The position numbers and the translations under genes were made by a program. The notes beneath the pieces are model-generated. The model was not told where the DNA came from, ran no database searches, and worked only from the letters and a program-made list of their open reading frames with translations. This document shows, piece after piece, positions 42,343 through 54,092 of a stretch of 64,000 nt of DNA (positions are counted from its first letter, which is position 1; each line of letters starts with the position of its first letter). Source of the stretch: Micrasema longulum (Eukaryota; Arthropoda; Insecta; Trichoptera; Brachycentridae); the NCBI GenBank assembly GCA_022494885.1, contig JAGVSM010000922.1, positions 372,001 to 436,000 on the forward strand, given 5' to 3'.

Positions 42343-43823
42343 CATATGGTAGATCATTGGCAGTAAAAATTTGTGACACCACATCCAGTACCATTGAGGC
42401 AACTAGTGGAGTCCCGCAAGGATCCCATTTGGGTCCGATACTTTTTAACATTTTTATCAACGATATTGTTGACATATTTAATGGTGTCGAAGTTTTGTTG
42501 TTTGCTGACGACATGAAAATTTTTATAGTAATTAACACAATTGATGATTGTATTACTATCCAATATAACTTAAATAAACTATTTTCGTGGTGCTCAACAA
42601 ATAAATTCCAACTAAATGTAAAAAAATGCCAAATCATGAGATTTCACAGGACTAAGTTTCCAATAATGTTTAATTATTCTATTGGCAATTCTGAACTTGT
42701 ATCCGTTTCCGAAAAACGTGATTTAGGTGTTATTTTCAATGCCAAATTATCATTTATTGGTCACATTAATAGCATTAGTAATAGATCTCTAAGAATGTTG
42801 GGTTTCATTATCAGAACCGCTAAAGATTTTAAAGATATTGGTGCACTTAAAATAATATAAACGTCACTTGTAAGAAGCATTTTGGAGTACAACTCTACAA
42901 TCTGGGCTCCTCATTATTCTAGGCACCAATATTGTATTGAAAAGGTCCAAAATAAGTTTTTACGATTTATAAATTTTAAATTAGGTGTTTGTATTGAATT
43001 CTTAAATTATAATTTGTTACTGTTTATTTTGAAATTATTAAGACTAAGTGATAGGAGAGTTATAACTGATTTATTAAATTTGTATAAAATAATCCATTCT
43101 ATGTTTGACACCCCTGCACTTTTATCACTAATTAGTTTTAATGTACCGAAAAGGACAACTCGGCAAACCTACCAATACTGTGGCAACAATACTTCAACAT
43201 CATTTGGTAAAAATGCAGTCATCAATAGACTTCACTCTCTAGGCAATAAGTACCAGGACATTGGTGACTCATTTCACATGAAATTTAGTACATATAGAAC
43301 GGCTCTTCTTCTTTATTTCATTGGTAATAGTTCTAGGTAACTATTTGTTACTATTGTTAAAAATTTGTTTTAAACTTCTTTATTAGTGTTTTTTTTCTGT
43401 TTTCGTTTCTTTTCTTGAATTAATTTATAAAGTAAAAAATATTTCTCTTTGTCATTTTTTTTACATCATTATATATTTTTATACATAAACATATACTATT
43501 TACCTAAATATTAGTTATCAATAATAATACATTTATATATTTTTTTAAAAAATGTTATTCAAAATCGTTTTCTTAGTTTTTTTTTAACTGGTTCAAAGTA
43601 TTTCAAATACCAAATTATCTTTTTTTATCGATAATTATATAACTGGTAATATTTTATTATTTTATAAAGTTTATATTTCTTAGACTTTCTTAATTAATAA
43701 TATTGTTTTAAAAGCTCTGTATTACTTATGCTTACATGTATGTATATTTAATTGTATTTGTAACTAATATGTAAAAGGCACTAAGTGCCGTTTATTTCAA
43801 TAAAATAAAATAAAATAGAATAA
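42343..43823 (+). mobile_element. LINE-A, best-preserved copy: reverse transcriptase part, C-terminus, 3' UTR and tail
   Basis: The frame reads GVPQGSHLGPILFNIFINDI (RT block 4), VEVLLFADDMKIF (catalytic FADD box), FSWCSTNKFQLNVKKCQIMR, RDLGVIFNAKLSF, then SILEYNSTIWAPHYSRH, IEKVQNKFLRFINFK, LISFNVPKRTTRQ and VINRLHSLGNKYQDI, to a stop at 43340. Only one in-frame stop (42858-42860) breaks about 330 codons, and the frame is kept across it. The 3' UTR ends with a TAAAA repeat (43797-43823). The first RT blocks and the endonuclease are lost by 5' truncation. It is probably the youngest LINE here. Confidence 0.9.
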
Positions 43824-43824
43824 A

Positions 43825-44845
43825 ATATACATTTATTTTATATTCCCTCTGAGCTTTATGCAAAAAAAAACAAAATGGTTAATATCATAATCTCACTAAA
43901 GAAATAAATACTACATTGCAAAATATAAACAAACACTATGTTTGAATATATTTTATAACAGCTGAAAGAGAAAACACACATTTATACTACTCTCATATTA
44001 TCTTTAGTCGAGGTCTACGTTCAAGGCATACGGAAGGAATGATTTAGATTATAATGTTGATAAAATCAGCTTTTCAATATTTACAAATAAGCTGTAATGG
44101 TAGCCCAAACGAATCCAACGTACACGAGATCACCCAAAAAATATACATATTAATTTTTGACATATTCGACATTAGTTTTAATCGGTCAATATTCATATTG
44201 ATTAAAAATAATTATTACAACTGGTTTCGTAATGCAACTATTTTACCCTTGATAAAGGTTATTTCGCTTCTGTTAACTAAATTATCATTAGGTTTTTCGT
44301 GATTTTTAATTAAAAAATTACAATTTTATTTATGAATCAGAATTGCTTTCTTAATATCTCAAATACAAATATTTTTGTACTTACCAATATCAATTGAACA
44401 ACTCAACACAATATAGTTGAAAAATGTATTTGCTATCATTTATACATCAAAATCGGCTATTTATTCTGCTTGATTGAGTGTAATAATAGCATATTATTGA
44501 GACAATTAGAATTGTTTCATCTTTCTGCATTTTCGTTTCGTAAGATGACTTGCCGATTCAAATCATTTCCAAACAATTAGACAATTATCAACTTTTGAAG
44601 CAGTGAAAATTCAATGTCTAATTTAAATAATAATGGACGCAATGAGAAACTGATAAATTAGCTTCTAATTTTAATTGAAGTCATTTTTCAATAATGTTTA
44701 CTGTATTTACATAAATAATATAAACTTTTTCCATTATATATATTATTTGTTTGTGTCCAGACGGATGAAAATACAGTTATGTGTTTGAAAAAGTACTTGA
44801 ACCGTGGCAAGTGTTTTTGATTCAATGGCTACTCTCAGGTAAAAA
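43825..44845. other. No recognisable gene
   Basis: AT-rich. The 82-codon frame at 44054-44302 has no recognisable feature. Confidence 0.3.
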
Positions 44846-44849
44846 TCCT

Positions 44850-44925
44850 CGTTCGCCTCGTAGAGTAGTAGTTGTCACATTCGCCTACCACGCTTGCGAT
44901 CCCGGGTTCAATTAACGGTAGGGCG
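44850..44925 (+). mobile_element. tRNA-like SINE head
   Basis: TCGTAGAGTAGTAGTTG (A-box-like) is followed about 30 bases later by CCCGGGTTCAATTAACGG (B box GGTTCAATT). The trailing sequence does not match the SINE at 62.9 kb. Confidence 0.45.
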
Positions 44926-44929
44926 GGCT

Positions 44930-45275
44930 TAAAATAACGGTTTAAAAGGTGGTTTTTTACTGCGAAATTTCTTCATCGCAGACTAATCACCTTACTTAAT
45001 TTGATTTTAATCAGAAAAGTACCAACCCATTAAGTCGAAAACACTCAACACAGTTATTTCAAACACAGAACTTTATCCTACATTCTACCCGCATAAAGGA
45101 ACACAATATGCAACACAAAAAACATACACATTCTAATCCTATATTTGTGGTGATATATTCATGTGTCTGTGTTAACTATTTATACGTCCCAACTCAACAC
45201 GGGACTTTTAGTCCTATGGAGTATGTCTCAAATAACTACATGTATGTAAATAAATAAATAAAATAATGGAACAAT
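44930..45275. other. No recognisable gene
   Basis: It includes an AAATAAATAAATAAAATAATG segment at 45247-45267 (plus strand) that looks like a LINE tail. Confidence 0.3.
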
Positions 45276-45283
45276 AATAATAA

Positions 45284-45597
45284 TCAATCACTCACTTCTT
45301 CCTCCTCTTTGGAAACCTCATCCTCTGACTCGTCCTTTTTCTTCTTGCTGGTAACGGGCTTCTTGGCTGCCGCCTTCTTCCCACTTTTCTGGGTGTTCTT
45401 GGGCTTTCCACTTTCTCCGTTGGCGTTGAACGCCAGGTCCTTTGTGTACTGCTTCTTGGCTTTGGCGGCCTTGTCCTCTCACACACTCTTGTCGTTCATC
45501 GCCCGCCACATCTCTCCTACTTTCTTGGCGATCTCCGTGACTTTAAGGCCGGATGCTGCGGCTTGATCTCCTCCCTGGCGCCGTTGAGCCACAGCAT
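45284..45597 (-). pseudogene. HMG-box protein pseudogene (HMG-D/HMGB-like), 5'-truncated
   Basis: HMG-box proteins bend DNA in chromatin. The minus strand reads MLWLNGAREEIKPQHP, then (after one missing base near 45550) LKVTEIAKKVGEMWRAMNDK, SV, stop, EDKAAKAKKQYTKDLAFNAN, and a basic tail (SGKKAAAKKPVTSKKKK) ending in the acidic DESEDEVSKEEEEVSD. This covers helix 1 from its MLWLN motif through helices 2 and 3. The box start before MLWLN is absent (TAA precedes ATG). The stop at 45479-45481 stands where a conserved Trp codon (TGG to TGA) is expected. It is much GC-richer than its surroundings, as expected for a copied host gene. No introns are seen. It is probably retrocopied, although an A tail is not visible. 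Confidence 0.85.
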
Positions 45598-45604
45598 TTA
45601 TAAT

Positions 45605-45810
45605 AGTGATTTCTTTATTATTATGTTTGTAGCTGTTATATTTTTTCACATAATTGTTACTGTTTAATTTCAGTTACATGTTACAATTGCCCTTTGTTTG
45701 CAATATTTTTATGGACTAATTGTTGTACCTTATAATTCTAATGTGAACTCTTTTAGAAACATGATTTTGTAAATACTTATCATATAACGTTGGCAAAATA
45801 CTTTTCATTG
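45605..45810. other. AT-rich spacer
   Basis: Nothing recognised between the pseudogene and the tandem repeat. Confidence 0.3.
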
Positions 45811-45811
45811 A

Positions 45812-45932
45812 TAAGTAGGTACCAAGGTACTTGTTTGTGATTAAATTCCAAAACTAAAATTTGTTTATATTGAATACGAGTAGGTACCTAGGTACTTGTT
45901 TATGGCTGAATTCCAAAACAAAAAATAAATAT
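45812..45932. repeat. Tandem direct repeat of about 65 bp, two units
   Basis: GTAGGTACC.AGGTACTTGTTT followed by ATTCCAAAAC occurs at about 45815 and 45881. The TAGGTACCTAGGTA core is palindromic and also present near 41430. Confidence 0.7.
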
Positions 45933-46224
45933 TTTTTCAAATATGGATTTTTTTTTGCAAACGTCAAACTCCGGTCATTTCACGAACAGAGGGGTATACT
46001 TAAGTCGGAATAAGATTTTTAAAAATGTTTTGAATTTAATAATATTTACGTGTTACCAAAATTCAATAAATGGGTAGAAATTATAAGGAATTTAAGGAAC
46101 GAATCTGATTGAGATCCACAAAAAACAAATGCTGTTTGTTAACATTCAAAAACAAACTTTTTCATACACAAAAAAACAACATCTTACCATTTTTTTGCAA
46201 ATGCATTTTCCTCGAATGCAACCC

Positions 46225-46400
46225 TGGTAGATCGATGAATAAAACATTTATGCTCCTAACTTCTTTTTTACGGGCTCGCTTGAAAATTTTTATATCTACG
46301 AACACGCACAGCGCAAAGATCTATATTTTTCTGAAAACCGCACGTAAATCGGTAAAGCCGTTTAGGAGGAGTACGGTGACATCGCACGTATAGAGGAATT
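46225..46400 (+). repeat. DR6, copy 1
   Basis: CTAACTTCTTTTTT, ACACGCACAGCG.AAGATCTA, GTAAATCGGT, AGCCGTTTAGGAGGAG and GGTGACATCGCACGT recur in the same order at 63.14-63.29 kb. A GGTTTAGCCGTTTAGGAGGAG-like block is familiar to me from insect retrotransposon 3' regions, but the family is not identified. Confidence 0.65.
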
Positions 46401-46404
46401 ATTA

Positions 46405-48140
46405 ATTATACATGTACATCTTTATTATTACATTGGCAGTTGTGCTGCATCGTACATTTGATTAAATAAATAAGTACGGCTTTGAAGTGACAGCGGAGAC
46501 TGTTAAGACCGAGAGTATGCTAAGGACCAGCGTCACAAGATGATAAATTCTGCAAAAAAGACTATCGAGAGACTCGAAAGTTGAAAGAGAGGTTGAATAA
46601 GCTATTGAAAATTTGAAATTATAAGATACGTGTATATGTTTCTGAGTGAATCTGCTTAAATATCTCTACCATCACGAATTATTCAAAAAGTTTGGAGTTA
46701 ATTATTGGAAAAATTTTCTCCATCCTATTTTCCTTCAATGGACTTAAAAGGGCAATTGACTGACAGCACAAAACACGAAGAAAAAATCTCTAATAGACTG
46801 CTCATAAAATTTGATGAGGGTTGACATCTTACTCACAAAAAGGATCAAATTTAAATTCAGACGTACGATACAAATACTGATTTATGGTCGTAATGTAAGA
46901 AATTCACATAGAACTTAGAAACGAAATAACCGAGTCATTCTACTCTTATAACTCTTAAATTAGGGTATGGAACAAACCGATTTTCTGTTTTGTTTTTTTA
47001 TTTCAAGAAACCGGTTGCAGGTTTATATAAAAAAAAAATATTTAAAAACTCAATCACTGCCTATACAATATAACAGTCCATTATATGTAAATAGTTGGCT
47101 AAGTAAGTAAATAAAAAAAACATTGAATGTCAGTTATGTTCAAGAAAAATATTAGGTTCGTTCTTTTTTCAAGGTAAGAAATTTGAGAAATAATTTTTCA
47201 CTTTAATCTTATTTATTGGGGATATCAACAGTAATACATGCAACAAAAATATAACAAATAAGTATACATAGAATAAAACTAATGACAGATATCCACAGAA
47301 ATACATTAAACACCCGTACAATACATACTAGTGTGTTTGTGTGAGTGTAAGTGAGTGAGAGGGTGGGTGAGTGGGTGTTATATTGGAATAAGGGTTGACA
47401 TGTGTGTAAATATTGCACAGGTGTTAAGTGTCGAAAATATAAATATATATAAAATATTAAAAATTAGAGATAAAATATAATAAAATAAAATAAGATAAAA
47501 TAAGACTTTATTATTGAAACTAAGTATAAGACAAAAAAGTATGTTTTAAGACGCGCATTTTAAATGTTATTTTTTAACATTGAGATCGGTATACCTGCAT
47601 TTCCAGTTAAGATGTCTAAGAAATGTCCATTGAATTTTCTCGAACTTTTCTTAATGTGTGACATATTGTGGAGACCATTGATTATAATAATAAAAATACG
47701 TATAAAGTTTTTTTGCACTTATATTTATGTTTTTACCAATGACCGGGTTTTGTCGTGACTGACATTGTCAGATGATTTTCATTGATAGGTTTTTTTTCAT
47801 CGCTCGCTTTGTAGTCTTAGTTTAAATGTATTTATCATGAACACTATCATTTTTTTGGACTAAAAATACAAAATATTATTTCTGCTTATATAGATTTAAA
47901 TCATTTAGTTCTAAAAATCGATAAAAAAATCAAATAAACGATTAGATTGAGGTATACACTGATAAAATAGGTAATTAATTATTTCTAAATTATACTTTGA
48001 TACATGCGTGTGTAGTGGCTCAGTAGTTAAGTGGTGACAAGCAATGTGTTTTTTTTTAAATATATAGATTCGGTATTAAAAATAACTATAAAACCAGTGC
48101 TTAAAATATAAATTGAAAAAAATATAAACATTTTACTTTT
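46405..48140. other. No recognisable gene; simple repeats
   Basis: It contains a GT/GA-rich patch (47330-47382) and an AAAAT-repeat (47465-47505) that could be a LINE tail. TAGTGGCTCAGTAGTTAAG at 48014 resembles a tRNA A box, but no B box follows. Confidence 0.35.
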
Positions 48141-48149
48141 ATACTCACT

Positions 48150-48800
48150 GTGAATAAAAATCTCAAATTATATGATATCTGAAATCTAACATGTTCAGTA
48201 CTAGATACAAGAGATAAAATTAAATATCTTAGTGTATAAGTACGTAGACCAAAACTTAAAATGGAAAGTCCATATTAGTGAACTAGTTAAACGTGTTAGA
48301 AAATATATGCATATATTTATTAGATTTAGGATTATTTTAAGATCCAGTAATTAAAAAATAGCTTATTACTTAATTGTACAATCTTCATAACAATATAGTA
48401 TTGTTGGATGGGATGGTGCATATGCAAATATATTAAACCTTCTTAAATAGTACAAAGATTAATTATCAAAGAAATGTTTAAATAACCCTAAACGTTCATC
48501 ATGGAAAATCTATGTAAATTATATAAAGTTTAAAGAGTAGACAATATTTACAAAATAAATTCTATTACACAAATTTACAAAGAAAAACAAATAAACGAAT
48601 TTGAGATAAATAAGTCACTCTGACACCAAAACAATATCGAAATTCCTTAATTCCACAGAATTCATAAAAATAGTTTTGTTTTTAAAGGAATAAAAAAATT
48701 CCATGATCTCCCCAATGAACTGAAAACTATTAAAAATAATATTTGAGTAAATAAATTCAAAGTTAATTTAAAGAAACTTTTTGAAGAAGTGTAAAAACTG
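48150..48800 (+). mobile_element. LINE-C, strongly decayed
   Basis: Plus-strand fragments KYVDQNLKWKVHISELVKRV, then IVGWDGAYANILNLL and (later) FLNSTEFIKIVLFL match the LINE-C order (Y.GI.ID..LKW..HI..., Y.LVQS.I.YGI..W., then C-terminal segments). At least ten stops occur, so it is an old copy. Confidence 0.5.
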
Positions 48801-50230
48801 CATTCAATTTTAATAAGTATGAATGTGTTATTATTTTTTGTTTTTCCTATTATGGCCATTATTTTTTTTTTTTTATCATGAACTAGTATATTCAAAATTA
48901 TTTAAATTCTAATAAATAAATAACTTAATAAATTGTAATGAATAAATAACGTATGTATTTAAGAAAATGTTTGCAATTGGTTTCTGTACATCGATAGGAA
49001 CGAGGTTGTCAACTTTTTAAAGTTCGAGATTAGCAATTAGAAAAAACTACAAATCTGATTTCCTTCCATACTTTTACTTTTATTTGCTTTTTTGACATTT
49101 TTATGTTTTTTAATTACTTATTTTTGTATTATTTAATTAAGTACGTACTATTATTTGGCCCATTATTTATTACTTCTATTTCTTTTTTTTCTTACTATAG
49201 TATTGAGTAAGTTTATAGAAAACATATCTCAATTATCATTTCAATTATGTTTGTATATTTATGTTATGTATATTTTCTTTCGTATTTTTTTTCTCGTGTA
49301 TATTGAAATTATACAGCTTCAATTTAGTAAATAAATATAACAGTGTAAGTCTAGAATAAAACACGGCAGCCCACTTTTTGCCGTTTAGAAGTTAAAAGTG
49401 ATGGAAATATGTCAATAAGCTATTTATACGTGAATAAAGCACCGAAGTCCACATTCATCATAAAAATGCTATTTTAAGTTGAAATAAAAATCTGAAGTCC
49501 TATTTCTTTTAGTGCGAAAAACATCAGTAGCCGATACACTTTTTTGATATGTACGATTATTATCAAAAATATCACTATTTTTCATTGAAAGCTCTTTTTA
49601 GGTTGAAATTATCTCATTTGGTTCAAATGTTGTAATGTTTTGAAAATCGCATAATCACAAAATCTTGTTCCTAAACATTTCACTTAATTGGAATCCCTTG
49701 GTTTATCTTTTAAGGTACAGATATGAACAGTACATTTATAATAAAACGTATAAAAAATTTATTAATCTTGTTTTTTACACCAACAAATTTTTTATATTTT
49801 TTACTTTTTATACGAGTACACACACATACTACACATAAAATCATTTTAATTTCGGGAAAACGAAAACACATTATTTGAACAAAACGACGCGACGTGAATC
49901 GTCTTTAACAATGGCCAGGTATTTTTTCTCTTCTGTCCAAACGCATTATTTACAACGTCAATTTATTTTGTCTTCTCTGACAATTCATTATATTTTACGC
50001 CCAGCTGTAGACCAAAACACTATTGTAGCTGTCTGATTTTTTGAGCTCGTTTTTCTGAAGGGTTAGTCCTAATATGTGTGTGGATGGGTGGGTTTTTGTG
50101 AGGAAGAATTTCTTCTGCAGCCCTTGCTAGTTGGGGTTGTGGGATGTAAATATCTCAAGGGTGCGTCTGGAACACTTAAAATAATAACATTGTTGTCATT
50201 GTGTTACTACTTGTGAGTTTTTAATTTAAT
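48800..50230. other. AT-rich, no gene recognised
   Basis: No repeat match or coding signature. A GC-richer patch lies at 50060-50170. Confidence 0.3.
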
Positions 50231-50234
50231 AAAC

Positions 50235-50475
50235 ATTAAGAGAGACAACAATGTTTTGAGTATGTCCAAATGTTTGCAGACAGGCTGGATTTCCTTTCTA
50301 AGGAGTTATTCAGATTTAAATTTGTCGCAACAGATAGGGGAAACATTTTTGAAAAGAGAATATGGAAATCTAGGCATTAACAGAGCTTATGACCTGCAAT
50401 TGGCTGGTTTAAGTGGCCACTTTACACACTGTGTAACATTCATCATTATGCCCATTTTTAACGTCTATATTTAAC
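50235..50475 (+). repeat. DR1, plus copy
   Basis: GAGTATGTCCAAATGTTTGC, AGACAGGCTGGATTTC, GAATATGGAAATCTAGGCAT, GAGCTTATGACCTG, TTGGCTGGTTTAAGTGGCCA and ACACACTGTGTAACATTCA are all in order. This is one of the most complete copies. Confidence 0.8.
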
Positions 50476-50494
50476 TAATTAAGATTAAGACAGA

Positions 50495-50945
50495 CCATTA
50501 TTTTTTTATATATTTTTTTTATATATTTGGACCCCTGTATTTAGTAGCCTTACGTGTCATGTACAAGGCTAAGGTACTCGGAAAAAAAAAGTTTTTGTTT
50601 GTCTTAGAAATGGGATGTTCGATCACTGATTTTGGTTTATTACCTTTATGAGTCCAATCATCATTGTTGCAAAGTTCAAGAACAATGGCGCGTGATAACT
50701 ACTTTTAACTACAGTGTGGATATCTGTTAAGGATATTCCATCTTTCCTGCATTCTGCTTCAAGATTATGGCGTTGCAAACTGAAAAATGGGCACTGAAAT
50801 AACAGATGTTCTATACTCTGTGAAGAAATATCATCGCATGGACAATAGTCATCATTCCTTAATTTAAACCTATATAGATAACTTCTCATAGCTCCGTGTC
50901 CGGTAAAAATTTGGGTCGTTTTAAAAGTACTAGACAGACCTTTAT
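50495..50945 (-). mobile_element. R1-like LINE 3' part, second copy
   Basis: The frame from 50958 reads FKTTQIFTGHGAMRSYLYRF, KLRNDDYCPCDDISSQSIEH, LLFQCPFFSLQRHNLEAECR and continues to VVKSSYHAPLFLNFATMMIG. The FTGHG and CPCDD...H...C elements are intact and the frame is uninterrupted to the stop. The 3' UTR matches the nested copy at 27.8-28.5 kb (CCTTACGTGTCATGTACAAG). The tail has a T-rich break at 50505-50527. Confidence 0.8.
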
Positions 50946-50947
50946 TT

Positions 50948-51095
50948 ACCACCTGCAACGTGCTTTTAAGTCTAGTGTTCTCTGTTATTCCCCCGTGTCC
51001 AAGTTTGGTGTTTTATCGTTTGGAATATCTAAGCTACTTCATTCAATTTGTATAAATTTAGATATATCTCAATAAAGAAGAAGAAAAAATATTTA
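50948..51095 (+). mobile_element. Unassigned retroelement 3' end
   Basis: Ends AATAAAGAAGAAGAAAAAAT, a polyadenylation-like signal with a GAA-type tail. The upstream 100 bp are unassigned. Confidence 0.3.
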
Positions 51096-51229
51096 AAAGG
51101 TGAAAAACTATTAGATTATCAACTTTGATTGGTTTGCTTAATTAATCACTTAACACACCTTTACATAAATATATTATTTTATTTTATATTCACAGCTCTT
51201 TCATATTAACGAGTCAAAATTTATTTTAT

Positions 51230-51305
51230 AAAACAATGTTTGGATTATGTCCAAATGTTTGTAAACAAGCTTGATTTCCCTCCCAAGGAGTTATTGAAAT
51301 TTTAT
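51230..51305 (+). repeat. DR1 fragment
   Basis: TTTGGATTATGTCCAAATGT, TTGTAAACAAGCTTGATTTC and CCAAGGAGTTATT match the DR1 start. Confidence 0.6.
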
Positions 51306-51335
51306 TATTTAAACTGCATTTTAAGTGCTGATCCC

Positions 51336-51605
51336 AAATTTCACGTCGCTACGACTAACTGTTAAAAAATTTGCTTTTTTAGTTAAAAAAAATAAGGACG
51401 GCCAAGAAAAACTTTGTTCAAAAATAGGACCGTTAATCTAGAAGTAACATTTTACTAGTACCTGACTATTCTAAATTTCACGTCTCTACGACTTTCCGTT
51501 AATAAGTTCGCGTATGCATCAAGAAATTTGAAAATATCATAGTTGAACTACAAATTTTATGACAAATTTATTATTTCCTAATTTCACGTCGCTGCGACTT
51601 GCTGT
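51336..51605 (+). repeat. Three irregularly spaced TTTCACGTCGCTACGACT boxes
   Basis: Boxes start at 51336, 51473 and 51580 (spacing 137 and 107), each followed by a variant of .CTGTTA. Intervening sequence also shows weak similarity (AAATTTG, TTTGTTC). Confidence 0.65.
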
Positions 51606-51821
51606 TTCGAAAGAAATGCAGTAACGGACTAACAAACAGACAAACACATTTATTTATATACTTCCATATCTCCTTCTCAAAAATGGTTTTCCTCTCTGTT
51701 GAAACACATTTAGTATTATATTATAGCTTATTTAAGAGAACTTTGTTGTCTTTCCATTATAATTGCGCCCAGAAAAGCATATTGCAGTTTAAACAACCTT
51801 AAAATCAATATTTCATGTTCA

Positions 51822-51875
51822 CCCTGAGAGGAATCGAACCCAGGATATCAAGAATGGTAGACGAACGCGTTTCTT
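51822..51875 (-). mobile_element. tRNA-like SINE head fragment
   Basis: The minus strand reads GTTCGTCTACCATTCTTGAT, then CCTGGGTTCGATTCCTCTC. This is a good B box with the anticodon-side arm, and the A box part is missing. Confidence 0.4.
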
Positions 51876-51879
51876 TTTC

Positions 51880-52415
51880 CATTTTTTTTTCACTAAATGG
51901 CCGATCGTAGGTACATCAAAATACTATTGAAACTTCTTTAAAAGTGTATTTTATTTATAAAAATATTATTTCAGATGACCGGACCTGCCAGAATATCTTT
52001 TGTGAAAAACATCTGACATATATCTTATCGCGTCTGCAATTATCGATATGTTATCCTTACGAGTCCTCGGGGAAAAATAATATTAAGTCAGAAATAGCAA
52101 TAAGAAATATTTTCTTTGGGGATTTCAGATTTATAGCATAACTTGAAACAGATGAATTTGCTTTTTTTTTAAAAACAAAATGAACAACAATGTGTATTTA
52201 ATAATAAACATCCCCCATTCCCTACATGTTCATCAACAGTTAATATTTTTTATACTTAACCTTTTGAAATATTAAATATGTAGATATATGTATTTATAAT
52301 GTATATATATCCACCGTTACTCGATTTGTATTTTTTCGTGATTTTTAGTAATTTTGTATTAGGAATATATTTTTTCTTATTACACATTATTAAAAAGAAG
52401 TTTGGGGCCATATAA
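51880..52415. other. No recognisable gene
   Basis: The 65-codon frame at 51944-52141 lacks recognisable features. Confidence 0.3.
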
Positions 52416-52419
52416 TTTT

Positions 52420-52745
52420 GATTAATAGGTATTTGAACGCTGTTTTTTTGCTACCCTCTCGCAAACGCCTCCACAATACTGTGCTAAAAAGGCAACTGCA
52501 CGACGGACTGATTATACCTAACTAAAATTGACGTTTCGTTGTCCTGTTTTCCGCACCCCAAAACGAACCGATTTTATTAGTTTCTTTTTAAAAAGTATCA
52601 GAATTAAATTTTCTGTGTCGGTGTATTTTGCGTTTTTCAAAAATGATTATCACATTTGTACAATATTGTACATCTGAAGACAGCAGATAAAATCGATCGC
52701 TTTTAAGGGTTTTTGGATGGTTCTAGTTCAAACGATAGGGACACA
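52420..52745 (+). repeat. DR2, internally deleted copy
   Basis: The first half (TAGGTATTTGAACG, AAATTGACGTTTCGTTGTC, GCACCCCAAAACGAACC) and the end (TTTTTGGATGGTTCTAGTTC, GGGACACA) match DR2 at 5.6-6.3 kb. About 400 bp in the middle are missing. Confidence 0.65.
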
Positions 52746-52834
52746 ACAATAGTAATTATTCATTATTGTTCCCTTTTTGCATCAAATGGCGTATAGGGTA
52801 TTGCATTTATACACCAATCGCAGCGTATCTTGAT

Positions 52835-53400
52835 TATTTTTGTTACATGAAGGCAAGATAGAAACGCGTTATACACAACTTTTCCACATACCTAAATGCA
52901 AAACAAATTTTACTAAAAACGCTACGATTAACCGTATTATGGATACCTATAACAAGAAATTTAACGACATAGATATATTTACAAAAACTATTAAATTTAT
53001 CAAAACTACCATAGGTAATAAATTGTCTTTGTTCGCATCCTTCTCTCCATTCCTCTCTATTCCTGAATAAATTTAACTTTTATAGTGAGAAGATCTTTTA
53101 ACATAATTATGTATCCCCGTTCTGCGGGCCAACTGTTTGTGACACCTGATTTTTATTATTTGAATCATTTCTATCAAACTTATATGTTATTCTTATTTAT
53201 ATATTATGTAGGTGCATATAATATGTATTTGTATGTTCGTTTTGAATCAACGTACGGGTGTTGTCATAAATGCCATGTTTTATTGTTGACATTATATCAT
53301 ATTTACTGCATTTTGTGGTTACCTACCGTATTGTATGGGACTTGTTGCACATTATTAAATCAGTGTGTATCAATTAAATTTTAAAATAAAATGGTTTTTT
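52835..53400 (+). mobile_element. LINE-A C-terminus and 3' UTR
   Basis: The 76-codon frame reads TRYTQLFHIPKCKTNFTKNA, then TINRIMDTYNKKFNDIDIF. This is the LINE-A ending (P..RT....NA.INR....YN......D.F). The 3' UTR ends in AAAATAAAATGG. It is 5'-truncated. Confidence 0.65.
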
Positions 53401-53579
53401 TTTCCAGAAGAAGGTTTTGAAATTTACCATACCTTTGAAAAATACAATTTTTAACATTTCATGACTAAAATTTTAACAAAACAGTTTCGAAAGTAGTTAT
53501 AAACTATTTTTTTAAATAATCAAACTTCTTATCAAGCTCTTTCCGGTACCCTTTTTAAAATATTTAAAAGTTTTAAGTT

Positions 53580-53710
53580 ATTTTTTTTTTTTTTTTTCTT
53601 ACGCACCCTCTCCCTCATTCATTCCCACACACACATGTGCCTTCTCTCTCATTTATTCACGAATACATTTATTCACATAAACACACATGAATACAAACGT
53701 TCACACGTAC
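53580..53710. repeat. T run followed by CA-rich simple repeat
   Basis: About 18 T at 53581-53598, then TCTCTCCCTCATTCATTC and CACACACATG words. Low complexity. Confidence 0.6.
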
Positions 53711-53874
53711 GATTACGTAAATTATTTTCTTATATATTATGTATTATTACATTTACAGTGGATCTTTTAATTGGCTCTAGTATGATTAATATATTTTACT
53801 TATTTTTTTATGTTATAACTGTAAAAATCTCAAATAAAATAAAATAAATAAGATGATCAGTCTAACGCTTCAGG

Positions 53875-54045
53875 TACCAGTCCAGGGCTCCGATTACAAT
53901 GGGAATTTAACTTTTATCTTCAATTTTATCTACAAAGTAAAATTAAGTTTTCTGTATGAAAAGCAGAATATGCTTACAATTTATAGACAGTCGACGATAA
54001 CTTTGTTAACTTCCAACTGTAATCGGGGCCCAGGGACTATGAAAT
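53875..54045. mobile_element. Small element with inverted termini
   Basis: CCAGGGCTCCGATTACAATG near 53881 is mirrored by CAACTGTAATCGGGGCCCAG, then GGA, near 54033. The arms are about 18-20 bp and the interior about 120 bp, AT-rich and non-coding. The CAGGG start is hAT-like, but I could not fix an 8-bp duplication. Confidence 0.6.
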
Positions 54046-54092
54046 ATTCTGGTGTTAGAACACCCTTTTAAATAACTCTTTCATTTCAATCA

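Noticed and set aside
45309..45566. 85-codon plus-strand open frame and two alternative minus-strand frames
   Set aside because: Shadows of the HMG-box pseudogene, which reads sensibly only in the third minus-strand frame.
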